A DNA stretch of 64,000 nucleotides from Candidatus Bathyarchaeia archaeon (GTDB lineage Archaea; Thermoproteota; Bathyarchaeia; Bathyarchaeales; Bathycorpusculaceae): the NCBI GenBank assembly GCA_041447175.1, contig CP166960.1, positions 1,263,507 through 1,327,506 on the forward strand. The letters are read 5' to 3'. Positions 51,003-60,373 of the stretch are shown piece after piece (position 1 is the stretch's first letter; the number at the start of each line of letters is the position of its first letter). The notes under the pieces are model-generated. The model searched no databases. It saw only the letters and a list, made by a program, of their open reading frames with translations, and was not told the origin of the DNA. The position numbers and the translations under genes are program-made.

Positions 51003-52720
51003 TATAAAACCGCTGCCGCTTTTTTCTCTCGGGTTTTCTGCAGCAACTCATCAAGCTTTTTTCCGTCAGCATCAATCTTTTGAAACAGCGGCGTCGGCTT
51101 GCCAATCTTATGCCCCGCCTCCAACGGTGCAACAGCTTCGTCCCAACGCATCTTTGCCACACCCTCCGAAAAACCCAAAGTCCGCCATAATTCTTCTGCG
51201 CGGCTGGGCATGAAGGGCGCCGAAGTCACGGCAAGTGCTTTGACGATTTGGGCGGCGACGTAGAATATGGTTGCGGCTTTGGCAGGGTCAGTTTTGAGCA
51301 GTTTCCAAGGTTCCTTTTCGTTGAGGTATTGGTTGCCCATGCGGCTGAGACTGATGAGGGTGTTGGCGGCTGACTGGAGCTTTGCAGCTTCAAGGTCGCG
51401 GGCTATGGCGTCAACTTTCTCTTGTATCGTCGAAAGCAGCGTTTCGTCGTCGGCGTTCAGCCTCTCGGCAGCGGGAACTTCTCCAGCAAATTTAGAGTTG
51501 ATGAAAGTTAAGGCGCGATGAATAAAGTTGCCAAAGGTATCGTTAAGGTCAGCGTTAATTTTTGAGGTGAAAACCTCCCAAGTGAAATCCGCATCCTTCG
51601 TTTCAGGGCGACTCGCAATGAGGAAGAAACGCCAGTAATCCACAGGGAACAAGTCAAGAGCTTCATCAATCCAGATGCCAATTCGGCGGCTTTTGGAAGC
51701 TTTTTCACCGCCAAACTGCAAAAACTCAGTTGCAGACACATTCCAAGGCAGATTGTAGTCTTCGCCGGACGCCAACAACAACGCAGGCAGAATGATTGTG
51801 TGGAAGGGGATGTTGTCTTTGCCCACAAAATACAGGGTCTTGGAGTTTTTGTTAAACCAGAATTCCCGCCACTTCTCAGGCTCACCCAACCGCTGGCACT
51901 GCTCGATGGTTGCCGAAACGTACCCCAGCACCGCTTCAACCCAGACATAGATGGTTTTGCCTTCGGCACCTGGAAACGGCGCAGGAATCCCCCACTCCAC
52001 ATCTCGTGTGACTGCGCGGGGTTTTAAGCCTTCTTTTATCCAGTTGAGGCTAAAGTTTTTGGCGTTGCCCGAAATCTGGTGGTTCTCCTCCAGAAACTTG
52101 CAGAGAGGCGCGGCGAATTTGGAGAGGTCAATATACCAGTGTTTGGTTTTTTTGATCACGGGCGGGTTTTGGCAGATTACGCATCGGGGCTCAACTAGTG
52201 TTGTGGGGTCCAGTAGCCTGCCGCATCGGTCGCATTGGTCGCCGCGGGCGTGCTCATAGTTGCAGTGTGGGCAGTGTCCTTCGACGAAGCGGTCAGGCAG
52301 AAACCGCTGGTCATGCTCACAGTAAAGCATTTCAGTTTCTTTTTCAAAGATGTAGCCGTTGCGGTAAACCTTCATCAGATGCTGCTGCACGAACTCCTTG
52401 TGCACGGGACTTTCGGTGCTGGTATAATTGTCAAAACTGGCGCCCCAACGGCGAAACAGCTCCGAGACGTAAGCGTGGTTGCGGTCGGTGAGCTGTTTAG
52501 GCGTGATTTTTTCCTTCATGGCTTCCACTTCAATAGGTGTGCCATGGGTGTCTGAACCGCTGACCATCAGAACATCTTCACCTTGAAGGCGGTAGTAACG
52601 TGCGGCGACGTCTGCTGAAAGAACCGAACCAACAAGGTTCCCTAGGTGCGGCGTCACGTTGATGTAGGGCCAAGCGGATGTAACAAGAACCTTTTCGGGC
52701 AAACTGTGTGTCTCCGACAA
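51002..52720 (-). CDS. metS: methionyl-tRNA synthetase
   Basis: The catalytic domain shows TSAWPYINVTPHLGNLVGS (HIGH equivalent HLGN), VSGSDTHGTPIE, four zinc-type CxxC knuckles (CEHDQR, CPHCNYEH, CDRCGR, CVICQNP) and FGGEKASKSRRIGIW, in which KASKS stands for KMSKS. The helical anticodon domain follows (residues about 400-540). There is no C-terminal EMAP-like domain. It charges tRNA-Met, including the initiator. The start is probably the TTG at 52720; the frame is open for 24 further codons. Confidence 0.94.
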   Translation of the reverse strand: MSETHSLPEKVLVTSAWPYINVTPHLGNLVGSVLSADVAARYYRLQGEDVLMVSGSDTHGTPIEVEAMKEKITPKQLTDRNHAYVSELFRRWGASFDNYTSTESPVHKEFVQQHLMKVYRNGYIFEKETEMLYCEHDQRFLPDRFVEGHCPHCNYEHARGDQCDRCGRLLDPTTLVEPRCVICQNPPVIKKTKHWYIDLSKFAAPLCKFLEENHQISGNAKNFSLNWIKEGLKPRAVTRDVEWGIPAPFPGAEGKTIYVWVEAVLGYVSATIEQCQRLGEPEKWREFWFNKNSKTLYFVGKDNIPFHTIILPALLLASGEDYNLPWNVSATEFLQFGGEKASKSRRIGIWIDEALDLFPVDYWRFFLIASRPETKDADFTWEVFTSKINADLNDTFGNFIHRALTFINSKFAGEVPAAERLNADDETLLSTIQEKVDAIARDLEAAKLQSAANTLISLSRMGNQYLNEKEPWKLLKTDPAKAATIFYVAAQIVKALAVTSAPFMPSRAEELWRTLGFSEGVAKMRWDEAVAPLEAGHKIGKPTPLFQKIDADGKKLDELLQKTREKKAAAVL

Positions 52721-53008
52721 ACCGTTTCGTGCCGCCCTTATTAAAATTACTACACATGTCTGAGGGAGGGGAAAAACAGGTATACCCGCCATACAGGTTG
52801 TGAGTACCCATTATGTGTAATTTTTCAACGCCAAAGCTACCTGCAGCTGACAACAAGTTTTTCTGCTAAAATCAATCACGAAACCTCTTATATAGAACAC
52901 AAAAGCCTAGTTTATGGGACATGGCATTGCAGAAACACCCGATGCAACTCCAAAAACAAACACGTCAGCTAAATTTTTCAAAGCCGCCTGCTGGCATGGA
53001 GGCTTAAC

Positions 53009-54490
53009 GTGAAGATTCTCCTGATAAACCCGCCCCAATCATACTATCCAGACTCAGACTTGGTGACTGGAAATCTGCCGCTGGGCTTGATGTACTTAGC
53101 CGCGGTTTTGGACAAAGAAGGGTACAAAGTGGAGATTCTGGACGCCTTCATGTCAGACGCCGCCTTCCACACCGTCGGTGACACAATCGAAGTCGGTTTG
53201 TCCTACAACAAAATCCGCGGCGAAATCCAAAGCCGAAAACCTGACCTCGTCGGTGTAGCCAACCCGTTCTCCTCCCAAATCGAACACGCCAAAAAAGTTG
53301 CCGAAGTAGCCAAAGGGGTGGATCCACAAATTTTCACCGTGGTAGGTGGTCCACATGCTTCAGTGGTTCCCGAAACTTTTCTGCAGGAGGCTAAGAGCGT
53401 TGATGTGGCGGTTATCGGTGAGGGCGAATATATCCTGCTGGATTTGGTCAAGTTCTTAGGCGGTACCAAGAAACTGCAAGACATTGAAGGCATTGCCTAT
53501 CGCGAAAACGGGCAAATCAAACTGACGCATCCAAGACCCTTCATCAAAAACTTGGACGAACTGCCCTATCCTGCGTATCACTTGGTGGATATGGAGCAGT
53601 ACCTTAACCCCGTTAAAATCGAGTACCGCAGCTTTAAACCCCGCGCGTTAGCCATGGTAACCAGCCGCGGCTGCCCCTACAACTGCTGCTTCTGCTCGGT
53701 ACACCTACACATGGGAAAAGCCTTCAGAGCAAACTCAGCAGGCTACGTGGCTGACCACTTGCAGTTTGTGGTGGACAAGTACCGCGTAAAAAACGTGTTT
53801 TTTGAAGACGACAACCTCACATTTGACCAGAAACGCATGGAAGCCATCTGCGACCAAATCGTTGAGCGCAAAATCAAATTCAACTGGGAAACGCCCAACG
53901 GCGTCCGCGCTGACCGCCTCAACCTTGAATTACTCAAGAAAATGAAGAAGTCAGGGTGCCGCAGCGTCTTTTTCGGCATCGAATCAGGCGACCAAACGGT
54001 TTCTGACAACATCATACACAAAGACATAGACTTGGCAAAGGTGGTTGAGGTCGCCGAGATGTGTAAGCAGATTCATTTGACCAGCGGCGGCTTTTACATC
54101 ATCGGGTTCCCAGGCGAAAAAATCGAAAACATGAAGAAGACCGTCGAGTTTGGTCTCATGCTGAAACGCGACTACAATGTGGGTATGCACCTGTTGGTTG
54201 CTACCCCCTCATACGGCACCAAACTGTATGAGGAGTGTATGAAGAAGGGCTACGTGAAGGAGGATTTGACGCCGCGGGCTTTGGCGGAGGTGCGGCAGAC
54301 TATGGGTAAGCCCCTGATTGAAACGGAGGACTTCACCGCAGAGGATGTGCAGGAAATCGCCGCGTACGCCATGAAAGAATACAAGCGGCTGTCCATAATT
54401 AACAGCGTGAAATACCCCCGCAAAACGTTGGACACGCTGTTCCATAATCCGCATATCGCCGTGAAATTCATCAAAAAAATATTAGCCTAA
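53009..54490 (+). CDS. B12-binding-domain radical SAM protein
   Basis: Residues 1-150 form a cobalamin-binding Rossmann domain (ILLINPPQSYYPDSD, VVGGPHASVVPETFL, VIGEGEYILLDLVKFL). The radical SAM cluster motif is GCPYNCCFC with Cys222, 226 and 229. KNVFFEDDNLTFD and FFGIESGDQTVSDNIIHK follow. It probably methylates or rearranges an unreactive carbon, but the substrate is unknown. The start is a GTG with GGAGGC about 7 nt upstream. A TATA box (CTTATATAG, about 52888-52896) lies 113 nt before it. Confidence 0.92.
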   Translation: MKILLINPPQSYYPDSDLVTGNLPLGLMYLAAVLDKEGYKVEILDAFMSDAAFHTVGDTIEVGLSYNKIRGEIQSRKPDLVGVANPFSSQIEHAKKVAEVAKGVDPQIFTVVGGPHASVVPETFLQEAKSVDVAVIGEGEYILLDLVKFLGGTKKLQDIEGIAYRENGQIKLTHPRPFIKNLDELPYPAYHLVDMEQYLNPVKIEYRSFKPRALAMVTSRGCPYNCCFCSVHLHMGKAFRANSAGYVADHLQFVVDKYRVKNVFFEDDNLTFDQKRMEAICDQIVERKIKFNWETPNGVRADRLNLELLKKMKKSGCRSVFFGIESGDQTVSDNIIHKDIDLAKVVEVAEMCKQIHLTSGGFYIIGFPGEKIENMKKTVEFGLMLKRDYNVGMHLLVATPSYGTKLYEECMKKGYVKEDLTPRALAEVRQTMGKPLIETEDFTAEDVQEIAAYAMKEYKRLSIINSVKYPRKTLDTLFHNPHIAVKFIKKILA

Positions 54491-54511
54491 CGGGTAACTG
54501 AACGTATCAAA

Positions 54512-56794
54512 ATGAAAACAAAAACTAACAACCTCGTTGTCTACGCGATGGGTTTAGTCTTGTTGCTGGTTGTGGCTTTTGCAGGCAACAGTTTCTTTGA
54601 TGCCGCCGGGGCTTATAGGTCCTCAGATAGCTGGCCCATGTTCCACCATAACCCCGCCCACACAGGTACATCAGCGTCGGCGGCGCCCAAAACCAACCAG
54701 ACCCTTTGGCAGTTCAACACGGGCGGACCCGCAGACTCGCCACTCGTTGCCGGCGGAGTGATTTATGTAGGGTCACTAGACGACCGGTTCTACGCACTCA
54801 ACTCTTCGAACGGCAAAGTCATCTGGAACTACACAACAGGCGGAAACGTGTTGTCTCCTGCCGCCTTCGGCGAAGGCTTGGTGTTTTTCGGCTCAGAAGA
54901 CTTCAACGTTTACGCCCTCAACGCTTCAACGGGAGCCTACGTTTGGAGCTACAAAACGGGCTACTTTGTGGACTCCGCCGTAACCTACTCAGCGGGCACA
55001 TTGTACGTGGCTTCCGAAGACCACAACCTCTATGCCCTGAATGCAGCCGACGGAGAAGTCATCTGGAGCTACCAAACAAACGACCGCATCATGCTCTCTT
55101 CCCCAATGGTGGCTAACGGAGTTGTTTACATCGGCTCACAAGACAACAAAGTATACGCATTAAACACAACAACAGGCGATTTGATTTGGAGTTACGCAGC
55201 CGGTGACGAAGTTGTTTCCTCCTGCGCCGTCTCCGAGGACACGGTTTTCTTTGGCTCAAAAGATGGCTACGTTTATGCATTGAATGCCTCGGAGGGAACG
55301 GTTATTTGGGCTTATCAGACGGATGGACCCGTGTTTTCTTCGCCAACAGTCGACGACGGCAAGGTGTATGTGGGTTCTCAGGATGGCGATCTCTACGTCC
55401 TAAACGCTCAAGAGGGAAGTTTGGTTTGGGATTTTGTCACCGACGGAGGAATTTCGGGTGGAGCTCCTGTTTCGGCGGGTGTTGTTTATGTGGGTTCACA
55501 AGACAGCAAAATCTACGCCCTAAACGCCTCTTCAGGCGAATACTTGTGGAGTTATGCAACGGATAACATGGTGATTTCTACACCCGCCGTCTCAGACGGA
55601 ACGGTTTATGTTGGGGGCTGGGATGGACGGGTATATGCTTTGGGGGCATTAAATGGTGAACTGCGGTGGCGGTTTGTGACGGGCGGCGCAGTAGATTCTT
55701 CGCCAACCGTCGCCGACGGCGTAGTTTACGTGGGCGCCTACAACGGAAACGTATACGCCCTGAATGCTTCAACGGGTGCGGTTGCGTTTGATGAGTTTAG
55801 CAGCGATGTTTTGTGGAGTTTTCACACGGCAAACATGGTTATGTTTTCTTCCCCCGCAGTCGTGTCTGAGGTGGTTTATGTGGGCTCTTATGACGGCAAA
55901 ATCTACGCCCTAAACAGGTTGGATGGCAGGGAAATTTGGAATTTCACCACGGGGTATGCGGTGGTTTCTTCACCCACAGTTGTCGACGGTGTTCTGTATG
56001 TTGGCTCGGAAGACAGCAGCGTCTACGCCCTCAATGCCTCCACGGGGAAGCTGGTTTGGGAGTACGCAACGGGGGACCAAATCCATGTTTCTTCGCCTGC
56101 AGTTGCCAACGGAGTGGTGTATGTGGGTTCAAATGACCACAACGTCTATGCCTTAAACGCCTCTAACGGAGACTACGTATGGGTTTTTTCCACGGGTGGA
56201 TTTGTGGTTTCTTCACCTGCCGTGGTGAGGGACACGGTTTATGTTGGCTCCTACGACCACAAAGTCTACGCGTTGGATGCATCAACGGGGGTGCTCCGCT
56301 GGAATTTTGCCACAGGCGATTACGTGGCTAGTTCACCAGCCGTTGCTGATGGTTTAGTCTATGTGGGTTCAGGAGACCACAAGGTGTACGCTTTGGATGC
56401 TTCTTTGGGGACAAAGCTTTGGGAGTTCACAACTGGCGCAGAGGTGGCTTCGTCGCCTGCCGTGGCTGACAACGTGGTCTATGTAGGTTCGTTTGACGGC
56501 AAACTCTACGCTTTAGACGCTGCCTCTGGGGAGTTTTTGTGGAGCTACCAAACAGGCGGCATGGTTGCTTCTTCGCCTGCAGTCGCAGAGGGTTCTGTTT
56601 TTGTAGGGTCCTATGACCATTTGATTTACGCTTTTGGCCCTGCAGAGAAAACAGGCACGCAGGGTTCACCTGAAATTCCTGAGGCGCAATCACCTTTTTC
56701 CTTGATTGCTGCGGTTGTGTTTTTAGTTTCGATGTTGGTGTTGTCTGTTTGGCTGCGAAAAGGGTACTTGCCAAAAAAAAGGGTGATTGAATAG
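54512..56794 (+). CDS. secreted 16-repeat PQQ-type double beta-propeller protein
   Basis: The signal-anchor is LVVYAMGLVLLLVVAFAGN. WPMFHHNPAHTGTS is followed by 16 repeats of about 40 residues with the pattern VYVGS.D.KVYALNASTG..W.Y.TG..V.SSPAV, enough for two eight-bladed propellers. The tail is SPEIPEAQSPFSLIAAVVF..., helix, RKGYLPKKR. Repeats are regular but not identical, so duplication is old. It is an extracellular, membrane-fixed scaffold or binding protein; no catalytic residue is seen. It starts 22 bp after the radical SAM gene. Confidence 0.88.
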   Translation: MKTKTNNLVVYAMGLVLLLVVAFAGNSFFDAAGAYRSSDSWPMFHHNPAHTGTSASAAPKTNQTLWQFNTGGPADSPLVAGGVIYVGSLDDRFYALNSSNGKVIWNYTTGGNVLSPAAFGEGLVFFGSEDFNVYALNASTGAYVWSYKTGYFVDSAVTYSAGTLYVASEDHNLYALNAADGEVIWSYQTNDRIMLSSPMVANGVVYIGSQDNKVYALNTTTGDLIWSYAAGDEVVSSCAVSEDTVFFGSKDGYVYALNASEGTVIWAYQTDGPVFSSPTVDDGKVYVGSQDGDLYVLNAQEGSLVWDFVTDGGISGGAPVSAGVVYVGSQDSKIYALNASSGEYLWSYATDNMVISTPAVSDGTVYVGGWDGRVYALGALNGELRWRFVTGGAVDSSPTVADGVVYVGAYNGNVYALNASTGAVAFDEFSSDVLWSFHTANMVMFSSPAVVSEVVYVGSYDGKIYALNRLDGREIWNFTTGYAVVSSPTVVDGVLYVGSEDSSVYALNASTGKLVWEYATGDQIHVSSPAVANGVVYVGSNDHNVYALNASNGDYVWVFSTGGFVVSSPAVVRDTVYVGSYDHKVYALDASTGVLRWNFATGDYVASSPAVADGLVYVGSGDHKVYALDASLGTKLWEFTTGAEVASSPAVADNVVYVGSFDGKLYALDAASGEFLWSYQTGGMVASSPAVAEGSVFVGSYDHLIYAFGPAEKTGTQGSPEIPEAQSPFSLIAAVVFLVSMLVLSVWLRKGYLPKKRVIE

Positions 56795-56823
56795 AAAAAG
56801 AGGCAGTAGAAGAGGATCGCTTG

Positions 56824-57360
56824 TTAGCGTCCTTCTCTGACAACCACGGTTTCTGACAGGAAGTTAAAGATTCTCTGCCTCCGCTTGGGATACAAAGCCC
56901 AGCCGATGAGTAGATCCAGCAGTAAGAAGAAGGCTTTACCGACGCTTTCCAGTGCTGCATGAACCAAATCGATGCGGCTCCCGTCTAGCCGTACCACTCG
57001 TAGACGCATAAGCATCTTTCCGAAGGATTGCCCTGAAAGGCCCTCCATAAGCGTCCAGTATAGGAAGTAGAGAACGCCTCCTGTGCCAAAGTTGACAAAT
57101 GGAAGCCAGCTTGGCAAAAACTCAAAAGGTTCCCAAGCAAACCATGTGAAAAACTCCAAAAGACCAACCAAGACGCCGATTATGATTACGTCTATGAGCC
57201 ACGCAACAAAGCGTTCTCCCCACGAGGCTAAAGACAACTGGGATGCGATAGGCGCGGCTTGACGGGGAACATCAGATTCAAAGAAGACAGCGGTTCCGCA
57301 TTTTGGGCAGAACCGGTCTTGGGGCGTTAATAAATTGCCACATTTTTTGCAGTAAGGCAT
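56824..57360 (-). CDS. RDD-family membrane protein with N-terminal zinc ribbon
   Basis: The N-terminus is a zinc ribbon (YCKKCGNLLTPQDRFCPKCG). The RDD domain follows: LASWGERFVAWLIDVIIIGVL (the conserved Arg and Asp), a middle hydrophobic region, LMEGLSGQSFGKMLMRLRVVRLDG, and ALYPKRRQRIFNFLSETVVV. RDD proteins are three-helix membrane proteins, some transporting ions; the function here is unknown. The ATG at 57360 starts MPYCKKCG. It is divergent from another zinc-ribbon membrane gene with a 124-bp shared control region. Confidence 0.84.
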   Translation of the reverse strand: MPYCKKCGNLLTPQDRFCPKCGTAVFFESDVPRQAAPIASQLSLASWGERFVAWLIDVIIIGVLVGLLEFFTWFAWEPFEFLPSWLPFVNFGTGGVLYFLYWTLMEGLSGQSFGKMLMRLRVVRLDGSRIDLVHAALESVGKAFFLLLDLLIGWALYPKRRQRIFNFLSETVVVREGR

Positions 57361-57484
57361 GAATTTTCCTCGAACATATCTCTTCACTTCAGCTATATCT
57401 GGTTTTTCTAAACATAGATATTCCGCTGAATGGGTTTAAAGACTTAAATCTTTGCGCTCATCTGGGTAATTGAGGCGCTTACTT

Positions 57485-59500
57485 ATGTCGTATTGTCAAA
57501 AATGCGGCGCCGAGCTAGACGAAGATGCGAAGTTTTGCCGAGTCTGCGGCGCACCGGTGGAAGCGAAACATACTGAACAAGAAACGTTCAATCACAAAAG
57601 ACACAGGTCACCCTACACGGTACCCCTTGCCGTCGTGATAGTGGTTGTTTTATTTGGGGGATTAGTTGCGGCGGCAGCAATTGTACCGTTAAGGCAGACA
57701 GATTTTAGCCAGAAAGAAATCGCATCAGCCGTTCCTGACGTAAACACGGTCTACGTGAACTTTGAGGCTGACATAGCCGACGTTAATATTATTCCAACTG
57801 ATTTGCCTGACCAACTTGTGAAGCTTGATGTTTCCGCGGTTGGTTCCACGGGGCTTTTTGGGTCAAACTCTGAGCCTGTTAAGGTGACGTTTACTAATCA
57901 CACCCAAGACGGCATCCTCACAGTCACATCAAAGGTTTCCCGCACTGAATCATGGATTTCGATTTTTAACCTTGAAGTTACCTGTGACCTGTACGTGGAT
58001 TACTCTGTTGACCTTAACATTGATGCTCACACCGCAGTGGGAAAAGTGAGCCTGAACTCCCAAGTTCCTGTGGTCTTCCAAAACTTAACGCTGAAAAGCA
58101 CCACAGGCAGCGTTGAAACCAATCTTTCAGGCTCAGCTGTTTTGACTCAGGATGTTTCTGTTTCGACCACAACGGGCAATGTTGATTTTTCGTGGAATAA
58201 TGTTCAGGTTTCAAAAAATATCTCCGTGACCTTGGCAACAACCACTGGTGAAGTAACGGCGAATGTTGCCCACTCCAAGGTTCTGGCGGGTAACGTGTCG
58301 ATTAGTGCTCAGACCACAACGGGCAACGTAAACATTGGGGTGGACATAAGCGGCGACGTCGGCGCCCAGTTAACCTCCCACACAACCACTGGAGGCATAA
58401 CCGTAGATGCCACGAGCTTTAACGGCGACAGCTCCCCAGTGTATTCTAGCAATTACCCTGCATCAAGCAATTTCCTTGTGGACTCACAAACCTTCACGGG
58501 CGGAATTCATCTTAAAGGGGGGTATCACAACCAAGAGCCTGAGAAGCCTTTTCCCGAACAAGCGCGTGACGCCGCCGTATCTTACATAAAGGCTAATCAC
58601 CCAGACGCGGCGCAGTTCATAAACGGCTTTGACTGGGCAGGAGGCAGACAAACCCCTGAAGGTCTTGATGGGGCAGAAACATACTCATACGTCAGCCAAA
58701 ACTGGAACGTAACCATCCACTACCCCGTGGTCCCCAACCCCAGTTACGCGGTTATGGCAAACTACACACACGGAGACGCCTCGATTGCTTGGGAGGGAAC
58801 ATGGCAGAATGGAGACATAGCAGAGACCAACTATGCAAGCACGCTTATGACTTCAATGCAGGAAGAAGCCCGCAACGACGTGATGGGGTACATAAGAGAA
58901 GTTCATGTTGAAACCGCACAGTTCATCAACGACTTGAACTGGAGTGGAGGCAGAGTAGACACGGGACTGTTAGGCGCTGAAAAATATGTTTATACTACCT
59001 TGATGCCGATTCCTGGCGGAGCAGGCTGGACCGTAGCGCTCACTTACCCGGTGGTTCCTAATCCTGTGTACACAGTTACGGCTAACTATACGCAGACGGG
59101 CGTCCTGTCACCCTACAGTGTCCTCTGGGAGGGCACATGGCAAGACGGCGCCGTAAATGAAACAAGCTACAGTTCAAACGTGCCTGTGACGCAGGAGCAA
59201 ATCCGCGACTCAACCATGAATTACATTAAATTTAGCCATAACGAAACCGCGCAGTTCATGCAGGACCTGAATTGGACAGGGGGTAGAGTGGACAGGGGCT
59301 TACTTGTTGGCTCGGAACGTTACACTTACTTAAGCGGTGGCTGGAACGTCACCATGACATACCCTGTTGTGCTCAACCCGATCTACGCTATCACTGCAGA
59401 CTACAAAGCTCAAGGCATAGGCATACCATACCGGGTAATCTGGGAAGGCACCTGGCAAAAGGGCACCCTAACCGAAACCAACTACACATTCGCCCAGTAA
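57485..59500 (+). CDS. zinc-ribbon membrane protein with DUF4097-like beta domain and three C-terminal repeats
   Basis: Residues 1-25 are a zinc ribbon (YCQKCGAELDEDAKFCRVCG), then a membrane helix (VPLAVVIVVVLFGGLVAAAA). Next come repeated short beta strands (TTTGNVDFSWNN, TTTGEVTANVAHS, TTTGNVNIGVDIS) like DUF4097 adhesin-type helices. Three repeats of about 95 residues end the protein, each with YIK..H..AQF...L.W.GGR...G...YTY...W.V...YPVV.NP.Y.V.A.Y and WEGTWQ.G...ETNY. The zinc ribbon faces the cytoplasm, the rest lies outside. It is not a family known to me as a whole. Confidence 0.72.
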   Translation: MSYCQKCGAELDEDAKFCRVCGAPVEAKHTEQETFNHKRHRSPYTVPLAVVIVVVLFGGLVAAAAIVPLRQTDFSQKEIASAVPDVNTVYVNFEADIADVNIIPTDLPDQLVKLDVSAVGSTGLFGSNSEPVKVTFTNHTQDGILTVTSKVSRTESWISIFNLEVTCDLYVDYSVDLNIDAHTAVGKVSLNSQVPVVFQNLTLKSTTGSVETNLSGSAVLTQDVSVSTTTGNVDFSWNNVQVSKNISVTLATTTGEVTANVAHSKVLAGNVSISAQTTTGNVNIGVDISGDVGAQLTSHTTTGGITVDATSFNGDSSPVYSSNYPASSNFLVDSQTFTGGIHLKGGYHNQEPEKPFPEQARDAAVSYIKANHPDAAQFINGFDWAGGRQTPEGLDGAETYSYVSQNWNVTIHYPVVPNPSYAVMANYTHGDASIAWEGTWQNGDIAETNYASTLMTSMQEEARNDVMGYIREVHVETAQFINDLNWSGGRVDTGLLGAEKYVYTTLMPIPGGAGWTVALTYPVVPNPVYTVTANYTQTGVLSPYSVLWEGTWQDGAVNETSYSSNVPVTQEQIRDSTMNYIKFSHNETAQFMQDLNWTGGRVDRGLLVGSERYTYLSGGWNVTMTYPVVLNPIYAITADYKAQGIGIPYRVIWEGTWQKGTLTETNYTFAQ

Positions 59501-59570
59501 CCCGCCGCCCTTTTCCTAAATCTTTAAATTGAAACTGCAACCATCTCAAAGGCAGACAAAGGTGACAATT

Positions 59571-59813
59571 TTGAGTGACGAAAAAAAGTTTACACCTGAA
59601 GAACTAGCAAAGTTTAACGGAAAAAACGGTAACCCCGCATACGTTGCTTTCAAGGGGAAAGTTTATGATGTCTCTGAAAGCAGCTTCTGGATGGACGGAG
59701 ACCACCTTGGCGCTCACGAAGCAGGCAAGGACCTCACAGAAGAAGTAGAGATAGCGCCCCACGGACCTGAAAACCTGGACCGCGTCAAAGCGGTGGGTGT
59801 CCTCAGCCAATAG
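59571..59813 (+). CDS. cytochrome b5-like heme/steroid-binding domain protein
   Basis: About 80 residues: KKFTPEELAKFNGKNGNPAYVAFKGKVYDVS, then SSFWMDGDHLGAHEAGKDLTEE and IAPHGPENL. His in the GDHLGAHEAG part and in APHGP are the likely heme ligands. The small soluble domain is known in many archaea and bacteria as a predicted heme protein. The ribosome-binding site AAAGGTGA (59560-59567) decides for the TTG at 59571; other in-frame starts are at 59562 and 59529. Confidence 0.85.
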   Translation: MSDEKKFTPEELAKFNGKNGNPAYVAFKGKVYDVSESSFWMDGDHLGAHEAGKDLTEEVEIAPHGPENLDRVKAVGVLSQ

Positions 59814-59834
59814 GGCAACCATCACGCTGTTAAG

Positions 59835-60359
59835 TTAGAGGTTGGGGGTTTCGTAGCGTATAAGCGAGAAAATCTCGTGCTTGTCGCCCAATAGTTTACG
59901 TCCACCGCAGTAAGCCAGCTCAATCAGAAAGCCTAAACCCACAACTTCGCCGCCGAGTTTCTCGACCAAGTCAATGTTGGCTTTAACAGTGCCGCCGGTT
60001 GCAAGCAAATCGTCGATGAGAAGAACTTTTTCTCCTTTTTTGATTGCGTCAGCTTGAATTTCAATGGTGTCCGCCTCATACTCCTTCTGGTAAGTCAGAG
60101 GTTCACATTCACCGGGAAGTTTACCCTTCTTTCGTATGGGCACAAACCCTACTCCCAGCGCGTAAGCCAAAGGGGCACCTAAAATGAAGCCTCGGGCCTC
60201 ATTTGACGCAATAACATCAATGCTTTTGTCTTTGTAGTGAGCGGCAAGTTTGTCGATGGCTTCTTTGAAAGACGCTTGGTCTTTGAGCAGGGGCAAAATA
60301 TCCCAGAAAACAACCCCTTTGAATTCGGGAAAACGCCTAATTTTTGCTTTCAAATCCAT
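59835..60359 (-). CDS. apt: adenine phosphoribosyltransferase
   Basis: 174 residues. The PRPP-binding loop is VLLIDDLLATGGTVKAN. The hood region starts DLKAKIRRFPEFKGVVFWDILPLL, a usual APT beginning, and IASNEARGFILGAPLAYALG is the adenine-side motif. The enzyme makes AMP from adenine and PRPP. It follows MTA phosphorylase by 14 bp, which supplies the adenine, so the two form one salvage unit. Confidence 0.94.
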   Translation of the reverse strand: MDLKAKIRRFPEFKGVVFWDILPLLKDQASFKEAIDKLAAHYKDKSIDVIASNEARGFILGAPLAYALGVGFVPIRKKGKLPGECEPLTYQKEYEADTIEIQADAIKKGEKVLLIDDLLATGGTVKANIDLVEKLGGEVVGLGFLIELAYCGGRKLLGDKHEIFSLIRYETPNL

Positions 60360-60373
60360 TTCATTTCACTCCA

